Below, piece after piece: positions 44,783-53,801 of a stretch of DNA of 64,000 nt. The notes under the pieces are model-generated. The model ran no database searches and was not told where the DNA came from. It saw only the letters and a list, made by a program, of their open reading frames with translations. Origin of the DNA: Dehalobacter sp. DCA (GTDB lineage Bacteria > Bacillota > Desulfitobacteriia > Desulfitobacteriales > Syntrophobotulaceae). Numbering within the stretch: position 1 is the first letter of the stretch; the number at the start of each line of letters is the position of its first letter. The position numbers were made by a program, and so were the translations under genes. Location: assembly GCF_000305775.1 (NCBI RefSeq), contig NC_018866.1, positions 930,001-994,000 of the forward strand, given 5' to 3'.

Positions 44783-45435
44783 TCATACTCCTCCAAATCT
44801 ATTGGAAATATATTTTGAATATTACTTGCCAGTTCCGCTGCCAGACTTCTCTGCACGGTTGTCATCACAATCGGCAGTCCCGTCCTTTCAGAGATTTGCT
44901 CTGCGTAAGGAAGCGAATTCATAACATCGGAGGCGGTAGTAGCATTACCCAGGTTAGAATTATTAATAATTCCGGAAAATTTGATTCGCGCTGCCGCTTC
45001 AATTTCGTATTTAATTTTAATCGTCGCTTCGGCATCGCGGCTTAAAGGCCGGTACATATTTACAACAATGTAGGCAGCAGCATCTGTACGGTGGAGCTGT
45101 TCGTAATAGCGGCCGAGAGCATAGGCGCCTCTGTCGTCTCCGCCAACGTCAATCACCGCATAGGCATCGCGTTCGTCAAATATCGCATTGATTTCTCCCG
45201 GAACAGCAGGAATATCAACATTCGAATTCGCATAATCCGAGGAAATCAGCTTAATCCCTGACCTTTTCAGCACCTGCGCGCTATCTTTGGTTCTGAAATA
45301 AGGGTTAACAATATCCAGATCGGCAATGGTGACTTTCTTATGACTTTTTTTCAGCCACAAGGCGTAGTTTACAGCAACACTCGTCTTGCCGCTGCCATAG
45401 TGACCGGCAAAAATGGTAACCCTTGCACTCTGCAC
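44770..45435 (-). CDS. P-loop (ParA/CobQ-like) nucleotide-binding protein
   Basis: 221 residues from a GTG at 45433-45435 (AGGAGG at 6 nt; the longer frame beginning upstream is not favoured). FAGHYGSGKTSVAVNYALWL is a deviant Walker A, DLDIVNPYFRTKDSAQVL and a DVGGDDRGAY segment look like MinD/ParA-type switch regions. First gene of the 2-oxoacid oxidoreductase operon; perhaps a cluster- or cofactor-loading ATPase. No specific assignment. Confidence 0.75.
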   Translation of the reverse strand: MQSARVTIFAGHYGSGKTSVAVNYALWLKKSHKKVTIADLDIVNPYFRTKDSAQVLKRSGIKLISSDYANSNVDIPAVPGEINAIFDERDAYAVIDVGGDDRGAYALGRYYEQLHRTDAAAYIVVNMYRPLSRDAEATIKIKYEIEAAARIKFSGIINNSNLGNATTASDVMNSLPYAEQISERTGLPIVMTTVQRSLAAELASNIQNIFPIDLEEYEWQK

Positions 45436-45607
45436 ACGAGACCTCCTAAAGTAAGAATTATAAGACAATTAAAATTAATAATACCACAAATTCACGTTTG
45501 ATATCAACTTCAATACATATTAAATACTCAATTTTCGGCTTATTTAATGGTTACTTCGTTGTTTTTTATAATCCAAATAAATCCTTTAATTTCAAAGCGA
45601 AACAGCA

Positions 45608-45652
45608 AATACGGGTGTTTAGACTCAGATCCGAATCATAAACACCCGTATT
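45608..45652 (-). terminator. Candidate terminator after the 45.8 kb gene
   Basis: Perfect 14 bp stem AATACGGGTGTTTA (45608-45621) and its complement (45639-45652). Lies 160 bp downstream of the minus-strand gene at 45815. The U-run is weak, so it may be another structured RNA. The rest of the 45436-45814 gap shows no gene. Confidence 0.5.
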
Positions 45653-45814
45653 CGTGAATTGCCGATTGCAAATTTGTTCTACCTTTTAGTATGTAACCGT
45701 TTTACACTGGAACAATGTAAAACCTGCCAATTTACTTGCAGTTTTCTAAATTCTTCATGGCAATAGAACTCAAAAAACTTAAAGTAATTGTGAGGGTTAC
45801 GGAAAGGCACGCAA

Positions 45815-46117
45815 TTACTTCTTTGGACCAAATAAATAAATGGAAAAGTATTCTTCTCCATCTTTTTCAATCCTATACATTACTTTTTTCTGTTTCGAAG
45901 GCATTTTCACAATATTAAAATTATTGGTTATAAAATACCCGAAACCTAGTTCGTTCATTGGGAAGTATAATATCCCGTTATCATCTTTAATTGGTTTAAA
46001 CGTATCATAAGAGATTTGCTGGATTTTTATGCCATCCGGAGCCTGTTCTGAAAAGATAAGCTGGCAGTGTTGATACATCTCAAAGTCATGATACAGTTCA
46101 GCAAATTGGTTTTCCAT
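45815..46117 (-). CDS. Conserved hypothetical, 100 aa
   Basis: 100 residues, ATG with GGGGGGATTGAA upstream. Sequence is polar with a hydrophobic core (FAELYHDFEMYQHCQLIF, GFGYFITNNFNIVKM) and ends EEYFSIYLFGPKK. No family recognised, no membrane segment. Isolated, flanked by noncoding DNA on both sides, AT-rich. Confidence 0.6.
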   Translation of the reverse strand: MENQFAELYHDFEMYQHCQLIFSEQAPDGIKIQQISYDTFKPIKDDNGILYFPMNELGFGYFITNNFNIVKMPSKQKKVMYRIEKDGEEYFSIYLFGPKK

Positions 46118-46363
46118 TTCAATCCCCCCTTTCCGGTTTTATTACTTCGCTATGAAGATTTCATTTCCTGCCCCAAAACTCAAAATTTGGCTAAAATCCT
46201 TGATTTTATACAGGTATATACAATTATATATAGGTACTGCTTGCAAGCATAATAAGCTTCTTTTTGGCAATCCCGCTCATCGGATACAGCCAAAACAAAA
46301 CGACAAAACCAAGGAAATCCCCGGTCTAAATGTTAAAAACTTACTGAATTAAAATAAACTACC

Positions 46364-46393
46364 TGTGTATTTTATTCCTATATGCAGATACTA
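46364..46393 (+). promoter_or_regulatory. Candidate sigma-G-type promoter of the spore protein gene
   Basis: TGTGTA (46364-46369), 17 bp, GATACTA (46387-46393), about 32 bp upstream of the ATG. Resembles the forespore sigma-G pattern TGAATA-N17-CATACTA with differences. The AT-rich 46118-46363 stretch shows no gene. Confidence 0.45.
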
Positions 46394-46424
46394 CAGATAA
46401 ATAAACAAAAAGGAGGGATATCTA

Positions 46425-46574
46425 ATGGCTAAGTATAAACTGCCGGTTAACAAACAAAGCGTTGCCAGCGAGCTTAATGTTAACTTAGGTCCAGACACCT
46501 CCGCAAGACAAAACGGCTCTGTTGGAGGTAGCATGGTTAAGAAAACCTTTGAATACATTAACGGTAAAATCTAA
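46425..46574 (+). CDS. Alpha/beta-type small acid-soluble spore protein
   Basis: 49 residues, ATG at 46425-46427 with AGGAGG. KQSVASELNVNLGPDTSARQNGSVGGSMVKK is a compact version of the SASP alpha/beta pattern (helix E-x2-LGV..., then N/DxxSRxxGxVGGxMVK). SASPs coat DNA in dormant spores and supply amino acids on germination. Single gene with its own promoter and a terminator 20 bp later. It shows the organism is a spore former. Confidence 0.85.
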   Translation: MAKYKLPVNKQSVASELNVNLGPDTSARQNGSVGGSMVKKTFEYINGKI

Positions 46575-46595
46575 ATCATCCAGCCATGACAGCGA

Positions 46596-46625
46596 AAGCC
46601 CCGAAGGATCACTCCCTCGGGGCTT
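46596..46625 (+). terminator. Terminator of the spore protein gene
   Basis: Stem AAGCCCCGA (46596-46604) and TCGGGGCTT (46617-46625), 22 bp after the stop, with a weak T-rich tail. Confidence 0.7.
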
Positions 46626-46740
46626 CGATGTTCTATATCTTTCACTGCCTGTTTATAGAAATTCTTGGCTGCACACGCCAGAACATTGATGATCTTGTAA
46701 AAAGACAAAAAATAAAAAGGCCCAAAAGCCTTTAAATTAC

Positions 46741-46829
46741 TGGTGCCGAAGGCCGGGGTCGAACCGGCACATCCTCACAGATATCGGTTTTTGAGACCGA
46801 CGCGTCTGCCAATTCCGCCACTTCGGCAC
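46741..46829 (-). tRNA. tRNA-Leu (anticodon CAA)
   Basis: Reading the minus strand: acceptor GTGCCGA, D-arm GGCGGAATTGGCAGACGC, anticodon stem-loop TCGGT-CTCAAAA-ACCGA giving CAA, a long variable arm, T-arm GGTTCGACCC and an encoded CCA end. Length 89 nt, as for a class II tRNA. It stands alone. Confidence 0.97.
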
Positions 46830-46937
46830 GCCTTACTTTTGCTATTTTATAGTATCAGCGTCAAAAACGCAAGTACATTGCCACTTTTTTTACGGCTATT
46901 TTCATATTATTTTTTACTCCGATAAAGACAACTTGGA

Positions 46938-47135
46938 TTATGAACGCATAATACCGGTCAGAATCTCGTTGGCTTCCTCAGCCTCCGACTCCGGCACGAG
47001 TATTTCGACGCTTACGTCGGTGGATTCCTGTGAACCAACTGCTTTTAGCTGGACTAAAATACCTTCGTCTGCAAATGCTTTTTGATATTTTTCAGCAACT
47101 GCTTTATTTGGCGCTATATAAATGACTGTCCACAT
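46938..47135 (-). CDS. Small DUF2007-like protein
   Basis: 65 residues. MWTVIYIAPNKAVAEKYQKAFADEGILVQLKAVG...VSVEILVPESEAEEANEILTGIM is a beta-alpha-beta pattern resembling DUF2007-type proteins. 21 bp after the coaD gene's stop, in the same direction, so probably co-transcribed. Function unknown. Confidence 0.7.
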   Translation of the reverse strand: MWTVIYIAPNKAVAEKYQKAFADEGILVQLKAVGSQESTDVSVEILVPESEAEEANEILTGIMRS

Positions 47136-47156
47136 ATTCTATCCTCCAATAAGCGT

Positions 47157-47642
47157 TTAGACCATCTTATTATACTTTTGAATCATTGCTTTCTCCACAT
47201 TCGGCGGAACTAATCCTGAAACATCTCCTTGCAGACTTGCCGCCGATTTGATCGAGCTGGAACTGATGAACGAATACTCGCTTTTTGTCATTAAAAAGAC
47301 GGTCTCGATGTCGGGAGCCAGCTTTTTATTCATCAAAGCCAGCTGAAATTCGTATTCGAAATCAGTCATGGCCCGCAAGCCTCTGATCAGCGCAATAGCT
47401 TCGCATTCACGCGCAAAATCCACAGTCAGACCGCCAAAAGACATGACTTCAACATTTTCCATATCGCTGGTTTCGCATCTCAACAGCTTCTGTCTTTCTT
47501 CCAAGGAAAAAAGCGTCTGTTTGTTACTTTCGGAAGCTACCGCCACAATGACACGGTCAAAAAGATAAATGGCTCTATGCAGGATATCAAGGTGTCCATT
47601 GGTTACTGGATCGAATGTCCCCGGGTATATTGCAGTTCGCAC
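47157..47642 (-). CDS. coaD: Phosphopantetheine adenylyltransferase
   Basis: 161 residues. It starts MRTAIYPGTFDPVTNGHLDILHRA with the nucleotidyltransferase T/HxGH motif (NGHLD), and has GLRAMTDFEYEFQLALMN and SEYSFISSSSIK. It makes dephospho-CoA from phosphopantetheine and ATP. The family length is about 160. Confidence 0.97.
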   Translation of the reverse strand: MRTAIYPGTFDPVTNGHLDILHRAIYLFDRVIVAVASESNKQTLFSLEERQKLLRCETSDMENVEVMSFGGLTVDFARECEAIALIRGLRAMTDFEYEFQLALMNKKLAPDIETVFLMTKSEYSFISSSSIKSAASLQGDVSGLVPPNVEKAMIQKYNKMV

Positions 47643-47740
47643 AAAAAATCTCCTTCAGTCTAGAAAATATCTTAGTGTCATAAAATCTATTTATGGGATT
47701 CGCCTCAAAGTAGCAATATCCTGCCTCTTCCAACAAATTA

Positions 47741-50700
47741 TTATTGCCATCTTACCTGATCTTTTCCCAAAAGCGCAATAAGCGCCCTGTCAAGCTCTTC
47801 AGATGGCCTGACAAAATAATTTGGACTTATCTCAAAGGTCTTCTTATTATCCTGGCAAAAGAAATAGACAGGATGCGTTCCGCGAAATGCCCCAAGGACC
47901 GCCAGGATCTTATCGGTCAGCTCCGTATCCTGATTGCTTGGAATCTTCAGAAACAATTTATCCGGTTTGACGCTGTATTCCTCGATCGGCAGAACTTTTT
48001 CAGCAAATATTTTCTTCTCATCTTCATTCACATAATAACGGCCGTGAACAACCACAATATGGTCGTTATCCATCCTGACAACTTCCGGAAACAATCTGGG
48101 AAATACCAAAACCTCAATCGTTCCGGTCAGATCCTCCAGTAAGAAGGTAGCCATCATTTCCCCTTTTTTCGTTATTGTTTGCCGATAAGCATTTATTATC
48201 CCACCCAGAATGACCTTTTTTTCTTCCGCACTTTCGAGACAGGCCGCGATTTCTGAACTCGTGATTTTCCTGAACAGGTCATTCACGGAATAAAGTGGAT
48301 GGGCTGTGAGATAAATACCGATATACTCCCTCTCCATCTTCAGGATCTCGCTCTCGCTGAATTCCGGTATTTCGGGCATACTCAACCCTTCATCGAGGTC
48401 CTGATCGAGATCAAACAAAGACATCTGGCCGGATTCGCTGTCCTTTTGCCGGTTCTGGGCCAGCTCCAGGGCCTGATCCAGGACTTTCATAGCTTGAGCG
48501 CGGCTGCACAGTGACTGAAACGCGCCGGCCTTAATCAGACTTTCCAGGGTTCGTTTGTTTAGAACTTTAGCATCCATGCGTACAATAAAATCATAAAACG
48601 ACGCAAACGGGCCGTTCGCTCTTTCGGCGATGATCCTGTCAACCACCTGTGTCCCGACATTGCGGATCGCCTCGAGCCCAAAACGTATCGCTCCGTGTTC
48701 TATGGTAAAATCCCGGTAACTGTACTGGACATCGGGTGGCAGAATCTCTATGCCGCTGCTCCTGGCTTCCTGAATGTAAAAAGTGACTTTATCTGATGCG
48801 CCGATTACGGAACTCAGCAGCGCTGCAGTGTATTCGAGCGGATAATTCGCCTTCAGATACGCTGTCTGATATGAGATCATCGCATAAGCCGTGGCATGCC
48901 CCTTGTTGAATCCGTACTCGGCAAATTTGGCCATCAGATCGAAAATCTCTTCAGCATCCTTTTCGCCTATACCCAGACGGAGCGCTCCCGGCACAATCCA
49001 TTCACCGTCGCTGTCTTGCAGGCCGTAGATAAAGTTCTGCTTTTCTTCGGCCATGATCTTCTTGTCTTTTTTCCCCATGGCCCTGCGCAGAAGATCTGCT
49101 CGTCCAAGAGAGTATCCGCCAAGATTCTGAGCAATCTGCATGACCTGTTCCTGGTAGACGATAATCCCGTAGGTCGGTCTTAAAATCTCTTCTATTTTTG
49201 AATGCAGGACTTTGATCAGCCCGCCATGCTTCCGGCGCACGAACTCCGGAATCTGTTCCATCGGACCGGGCCGGTACAGCGCGTTTACCGCAATAATATC
49301 TTCAAAACAACTGGGCTTCAAATCTTTTAAGATGGCCCGCATGCCACCGCTTTCCAGCTGAAATACACCTGTACTGTTCCCATCGGAAAGCAGCTGATAC
49401 GTTGCTTGGTCGTCGAGCGGTAAATGGTTCAGGTCAAGCCGGATATCGCGGGCCTGTTCAATATTCGCAAGCGCTTTGGTCAGGATCGTCAGGTTCCGCA
49501 GGCCCAGGAAATCCATCTTCAGCAGTCCGATCTCCTCAACCGTTTTCATCGGAAACTGCGTCATCAAGAGCCCGTCGGAGGTTTTCTGAAGCGGAAGGTA
49601 ACTGGTCAATTCGTCCCTGGCAATCACGACGCCGGCAGCATGCGTGGAAGCATGTCTCGGCATTCCCTCCAGGGACTTGGAAATCTCATACAACTTTTTG
49701 ATTTCCTCTTCTTCCCTAACCATTTTCTGCAGTTCAGGAGAAACGGCCAGCGCTCTTTCTAGCGTCATGCCCAATTCATACGGCACTGCTTTGGCGACTT
49801 TATCGACTTTGCTGAGCGGTATATTCAGGACTCTTCCGACATCCCTCAGCACGCCCTTGGCGCCCATGGTACCAAACGTAATGATCTGGCAAACTTTCTC
49901 TTCCCCATACTTTTCTGTTACATATTTAATAACTTTTTCCCGGCCTTCCGGGTCAAAGTCGATATCAATATCCGGCATGGATATCCTTTCCGGATTTAAA
50001 AAACGTTCAAAAAGAAGATCATGCCGCAGCGGCTCCACGGAGGTGATGCCGAGCAAGTACGCAACCATACTCGCAGCTGCCGAACCACGCCCCGGACCGA
50101 CCGCAACATCATGCTCCCGGGCATACCGGCAGAAATCGGACACAATCAGAAAATACCCGGAAAAACCAGTCTGGGTAATAATCCCAAGCTCATATTCCAG
50201 CCGCTCACGCTGTTCCGGCGTTGCATCGGGGTAGAATACCGGGAACGCCTTCCAGCATAATTCCCGCAGGTACTCGTCCAGGGTGCAGCCTTCCGGAACC
50301 TCGTAGACCGGCAGATAATGCTGGCCAAACGAAAAGCTGACGTTGCAGCGCTCCGCAATCTCATTCGTCTGGCGTAAAACCTCGGGCGTCTCCCCAAAAA
50401 GCAAATTCATCTCCTGCTTGCTTTTCAGATAATACTCCCTGCCCTCAAAGCTCATCCTGGAGCTGTCAGCCAGCGTCTTTCCTGTCTGGATGCACAGCAG
50501 GATATCCTGAACCGACGCATCTTCTTTCCGAATATAATGGACATCGTTGGTCGCTAGCAGCGGAATCCGTGTCTCCCGGTGCAGGTCCCAGAGGCCGGCA
50601 TTGACTTTTCTCTGATCGGTGATGCCATGATCCTGCAGCTCCAAATAAAAGTGTTCCGGACCAAAAATATCGAGATACTCCATCGCCGCCGCTCTGGCTC

Positions 50701-51154
50701 TGGCTGGATTGTCCTGCATCAGGTACTCCGGGATCTCTCCGCCCAGACAGGCGCTCAATGCAATTAAACCTTTACTGTGCTGCTGCAACAGTTCCTTGTC
50801 GGCCCTGGGTTTGTAATAAAAGCCGTCCACATTGGCCTGCGAGACAATTTTCACCAGGTTCTGATAGCCCTCGTTCGTTTCGGCAAGAAGGACCAGATGA
50901 TAGTTCTTGTCATCTTTGCCTAGGACCCGTTCCGTTCTTTTTCCGGGAGCCATATAGATCTCACAGCCGATGATAGGCTTAATTCCCTGTTTGCCGCAGG
51001 CTTTATAAAAATCCAGCACGCCGTACATCACGCCGTGATCGGTGATCGCGAGCGCCGGCATTTCCAGCTCAGCAGCAGAATGCACAAGGTCATTGATTCT
51101 GGCCGCGCCGTCCAGAAGGCTGTATTCGGTATGAACATGAAGATGTGTGAACAT
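47741..51154 (-). CDS. dnaE: DNA polymerase III alpha subunit
   Basis: 1137 residues. An N-terminal PHP domain (FTHLHVHTEYSLLDGAARI), the C-family polymerase domain with SMPDIDIDFDPEGREKVIKYV supplying the catalytic Asp pair, and a C-terminal OB fold (about 985-1070). The family length is about 1100-1170. It is DnaE-type rather than PolC; the proofreading exonuclease is absent. Lies 3 bp after the CBS/DRTGG gene in the same direction. Confidence 0.97.
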   Translation of the reverse strand: MFTHLHVHTEYSLLDGAARINDLVHSAAELEMPALAITDHGVMYGVLDFYKACGKQGIKPIIGCEIYMAPGKRTERVLGKDDKNYHLVLLAETNEGYQNLVKIVSQANVDGFYYKPRADKELLQQHSKGLIALSACLGGEIPEYLMQDNPARARAAAMEYLDIFGPEHFYLELQDHGITDQRKVNAGLWDLHRETRIPLLATNDVHYIRKEDASVQDILLCIQTGKTLADSSRMSFEGREYYLKSKQEMNLLFGETPEVLRQTNEIAERCNVSFSFGQHYLPVYEVPEGCTLDEYLRELCWKAFPVFYPDATPEQRERLEYELGIITQTGFSGYFLIVSDFCRYAREHDVAVGPGRGSAAASMVAYLLGITSVEPLRHDLLFERFLNPERISMPDIDIDFDPEGREKVIKYVTEKYGEEKVCQIITFGTMGAKGVLRDVGRVLNIPLSKVDKVAKAVPYELGMTLERALAVSPELQKMVREEEEIKKLYEISKSLEGMPRHASTHAAGVVIARDELTSYLPLQKTSDGLLMTQFPMKTVEEIGLLKMDFLGLRNLTILTKALANIEQARDIRLDLNHLPLDDQATYQLLSDGNSTGVFQLESGGMRAILKDLKPSCFEDIIAVNALYRPGPMEQIPEFVRRKHGGLIKVLHSKIEEILRPTYGIIVYQEQVMQIAQNLGGYSLGRADLLRRAMGKKDKKIMAEEKQNFIYGLQDSDGEWIVPGALRLGIGEKDAEEIFDLMAKFAEYGFNKGHATAYAMISYQTAYLKANYPLEYTAALLSSVIGASDKVTFYIQEARSSGIEILPPDVQYSYRDFTIEHGAIRFGLEAIRNVGTQVVDRIIAERANGPFASFYDFIVRMDAKVLNKRTLESLIKAGAFQSLCSRAQAMKVLDQALELAQNRQKDSESGQMSLFDLDQDLDEGLSMPEIPEFSESEILKMEREYIGIYLTAHPLYSVNDLFRKITSSEIAACLESAEEKKVILGGIINAYRQTITKKGEMMATFLLEDLTGTIEVLVFPRLFPEVVRMDNDHIVVVHGRYYVNEDEKKIFAEKVLPIEEYSVKPDKLFLKIPSNQDTELTDKILAVLGAFRGTHPVYFFCQDNKKTFEISPNYFVRPSEELDRALIALLGKDQVRWQ

Positions 51155-51157
51155 AGC

Positions 51158-52480
51158 CTATCTTTTATCCCCCATCCGGGCTGTCATCATCCCTTTAGCC
51201 AGGACTCCGTTATCGTTAAAAACTTCAATTTCAATATTGCAGTTCTTTTTTGTTACTAGCAACAGCCTGGCCGAAATGCTGACGACTGTTCCGGCCGGAA
51301 CCGGATGGAATTGATAAAAGCTGAAATTTTCCGTGATCGCATCCAAGCGGTATTTTTTTCGGAGCGCAATGTAACCCGCCGTATTCATCAGGGTTACCAG
51401 AACACCGCAGCTGGCTGAACCAAATTCATTAACCATAAACTGCGTGATTTCGCCCCGAATGGTCAGGTATTCAGACTCTTCCACATAACCAAAGCCGCTT
51501 AAAACCAGATTATCCACGGTCTCGCCGAACTGAGGCTGCTTTTGGATCTGCTGAAAAGCCTCGAGTACATCCTGCAAGCTTATGATTCCGATCAGCTTGC
51601 CGTTTTCAAGTACGGGCGCAATCTCCCAGCCCTCCCAGACCATTTTGCGGGAGATATGGGTAACCGGATCGTCTCTTCCGACGGTCAGTGGATTCCTGTT
51701 CATGACTTTGGTGATCTTGACCTCGACGCCTTCGCCGGCGACATCGACCGCGGTCACAGTACCGAGCAAGTTATGCTGGCTATCGATGACCGGGAAGCGG
51801 CTGTGTCCGGTCTTTTGCGAAAGCTTATACCAGTCTCCGATCGTAGCACTGTCTTCCAGAACCTTCGCATCCTTGACCATGATATCTTCAATGAGCAATA
51901 GTTCCTTGCCGATGAGCCTGTCAAAAAGCGCCCGGTTGATCATCGTCGTAACTACGAAGGTATCATACGGGGAAATGATAATCACCGAATTCAGGCTCTT
52001 GGCCAGCGCCACGACCTCTTCCGTAGGTCCCGGGCCTCCGGAAATAAGCAAAGGAACATTATTTTTCAAGGCAAGGAGCTGGGCATCTGTCCTGTTGCCA
52101 ACGATACAAAGCGCGCCTTCTTCCAGATAACGCGCTAAATCTTTCAGTTCCATCGCCGCAATAATAAACTTATTCGGACATTCCGTCAGCCTGTTCTCTC
52201 CGCAGATAACAAGCCCTTCCACGATTTGGGCTACTTCCTGAAGCGTAAGATCTTCAATCTGTTTTTCTTTGACGCCTTCAATCCGCAGCGTCCCAACCTT
52301 CGGGATCGAACGGACAAACCCTTTGTTCTCCGCTTCTTTAATTGCACGGTAAGCAGTCCCTTCGCTGACATCAAGCTCTTTGGCAATAAACCGGACTGAT
52401 ACCTTGCTCCCTATGTCGAGATCCTCAATAAAATTAAGAATCTGCTGATGCTTTGTCTTTGTCAAATAAAAACGCCTCAC
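51158..52480 (-). CDS. YtoI-like HTH-DRTGG-CBS-hotdog regulator
   Basis: 440 residues. In order: a winged-helix-like N-terminus (HQQILNFIEDLDIGSKVSVRFIAKELDVSEGTAYRAIKEAENKGF), a DRTGG-type domain (about 85-185), two CBS domains (about 190-315), and a C-terminal thioesterase-like hotdog domain (about 330-435). CBS-DRTGG proteins in Firmicutes are nucleotide sensors, some c-di-AMP-responsive. It precedes dnaE by 3 bp; whether it controls it is unknown. Confidence 0.85.
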   Translation of the reverse strand: MRRFYLTKTKHQQILNFIEDLDIGSKVSVRFIAKELDVSEGTAYRAIKEAENKGFVRSIPKVGTLRIEGVKEKQIEDLTLQEVAQIVEGLVICGENRLTECPNKFIIAAMELKDLARYLEEGALCIVGNRTDAQLLALKNNVPLLISGGPGPTEEVVALAKSLNSVIIISPYDTFVVTTMINRALFDRLIGKELLLIEDIMVKDAKVLEDSATIGDWYKLSQKTGHSRFPVIDSQHNLLGTVTAVDVAGEGVEVKITKVMNRNPLTVGRDDPVTHISRKMVWEGWEIAPVLENGKLIGIISLQDVLEAFQQIQKQPQFGETVDNLVLSGFGYVEESEYLTIRGEITQFMVNEFGSASCGVLVTLMNTAGYIALRKKYRLDAITENFSFYQFHPVPAGTVVSISARLLLVTKKNCNIEIEVFNDNGVLAKGMMTARMGDKR

Positions 52481-52545
52481 CTGTTTTTTTCATTAATTAT
52501 ATCACATGGTGAGGCTTTGAACTAATTGTTGTTATATCGTAGTTT

Positions 52546-52764
52546 TTATTTATTGATCCGTTTTAATCTCTGAGACAACTTTCCGCCTATTTTCCCGGAA
52601 ATTCTCGGAGACAGGGAATCCCAGCCCTCGTTTTGGACCTGCTTGATGATGCCAAGTTCCGAAGCAATCTCCATTTTCATTTCCTCAATGAAGTCTGGTT
52701 TCTTCTTCCTGTTATCCTTTTTTTTCGTATTGCCTGTGTTTTTCTTGGTGATGTTTTCTCTCAT
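52546..52764 (-). CDS. Second alpha/beta-type small acid-soluble spore protein-like protein
   Basis: 72 residues with a lysine/asparagine-rich N-terminal tail (MRENITKKNTGNTKKKDNRKKK). Then EEMKMEIASELGIIKQVQNEGWDSLSPRISGKIGGKLSQRLKRINK, which fits the SASP pattern EIASELG...GW..L..R..GKIGGKL..RL. Likely DNA-binding in the spore. No membrane segment. Confidence 0.75.
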   Translation of the reverse strand: MRENITKKNTGNTKKKDNRKKKPDFIEEMKMEIASELGIIKQVQNEGWDSLSPRISGKIGGKLSQRLKRINK

Positions 52765-52780
52765 GCTTTAACGCTCCTGT

Positions 52781-52915
52781 TCAGAGTATGGAGACTGCGG
52801 CCAGTGAACCGTCCCGGTTAGGGCATTCGGGGGTTTTCAGCCCATGGTTGTTTTCCAGACGGCAGACGCCGTCCACAGCATAAATGCATTCTTTCGCGCA
52901 ATCTTTGGTTCTCAT
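52781..52915 (-). CDS. Small cysteine-rich protein (44 aa)
   Basis: A short minus-strand frame from ATG 52913-52915 (GGAGATGAAAACAG upstream) to TGA at 52781. It encodes MRTKDCAKECIYAVDGVCRL, then TPECPNRDGS. The cysteine spacing DCxxxC...GVCxL...xECP recalls a family of tiny cysteine-rich proteins common in Clostridia, some annotated as hydroxymyristoyl-ACP dehydratase-like, a name I do not trust. It is too short for automatic calling; function unknown. Confidence 0.55.
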   Translation of the reverse strand: MRTKDCAKECIYAVDGVCRLENNHGLKTPECPNRDGSLAAVSIL

Positions 52916-53105
52916 TCTGTTTTCATCTCCTTACAGTCTATTTTTGCCCTGAAAAGCAAAAAATATCCTGTAAGGGTTACAGGATTTTCTTTAAAACACA
53001 TCTATCTGTCTAATCTTATGATCAATATCGTTTTTATATCATAAATTTGCTTTGTCTTCCAGCTTTCTTGATATGATTTAGCACTGCATTAATGTCCTTT
53101 CGATT

Positions 53106-53801
53106 CTATAACTTCATATACTGTCCCGGCTCAAGAATCATTCCCTTGCTCTCCGGCGCTTTTCTGCTTAGCAGCGCGAGAAAGGCCTTGGCATCCTGCT
53201 GTTCTTCCTCAAATGTATTGTAATGCATCGGAACCACGACTTTGGCCTGGAGCATCTGAGCTGCTTCGGCCGCATCTTCCGGCCCCATCACAAAATTATC
53301 CCCGATCGGCAGCATAGCCAGATCGATTTCCGTCAGGCTGCCAATAAGCTTCATATCCCCGAACAAACCGGTATCCCCGGCATGGTAAAGCCGCTTGCCT
53401 TCGAGCTGAAGCAGAAAACCACAGGCCAAACCACCATACAGACAGGTTCCGTCAGCCTGCTCGATCCCGGAACCATGAACGGCCTGAGTCAGCTTTACAG
53501 TTCCAAACGGAAAGACGTGCTTACCCCCGATATGCATCGGATGAACCCTCACCCCAAAGGCCTCCGCATACCGGCATAATTCAAAATTGGAGATCAGAAC
53601 TGCCCCGGTCAATCTGGCCAGTTCGACCGCATCTCCCAAATGATCGCTGTGACCATGCGTGACCAGAATTGCATCAAGCGCTTTAAAATCAGGCGGTTTG
53701 ACCTTTGCTTTCGGATTCTTCCGTAAATATGGATCTATCATCAGCCGACCTGCGTCAGACTGGATTTCAAAACAGGCATGGCCGTGAAAGATAATATTCA
53801 T
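53106..53801 (-). CDS. Metal-dependent hydrolase, UPF0173 (metallo-beta-lactamase fold)
   Basis: 231 residues. Starts MNIIFHGHACFEIQSDAGRLMIDPYL; the zinc motif is THGHSDHLGDA, with further ligands in HAGDTGLFGDM and PMHYNTF. Typical of the about 225-residue UPF0173 family. Its start overlaps the preceding transferase gene by 4 nt (ATGA). Substrate unknown. Confidence 0.92.
   Translation of the reverse strand: MNIIFHGHACFEIQSDAGRLMIDPYLRKNPKAKVKPPDFKALDAILVTHGHSDHLGDAVELARLTGAVLISNFELCRYAEAFGVRVHPMHIGGKHVFPFGTVKLTQAVHGSGIEQADGTCLYGGLACGFLLQLEGKRLYHAGDTGLFGDMKLIGSLTEIDLAMLPIGDNFVMGPEDAAEAAQMLQAKVVVPMHYNTFEEEQQDAKAFLALLSRKAPESKGMILEPGQYMKL

Noticed and set aside
45679-45918. Two about 60-residue frames near 45.8 kb
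   Set aside because: Overlap the 100-residue gene in other frames without ribosome binding sites.
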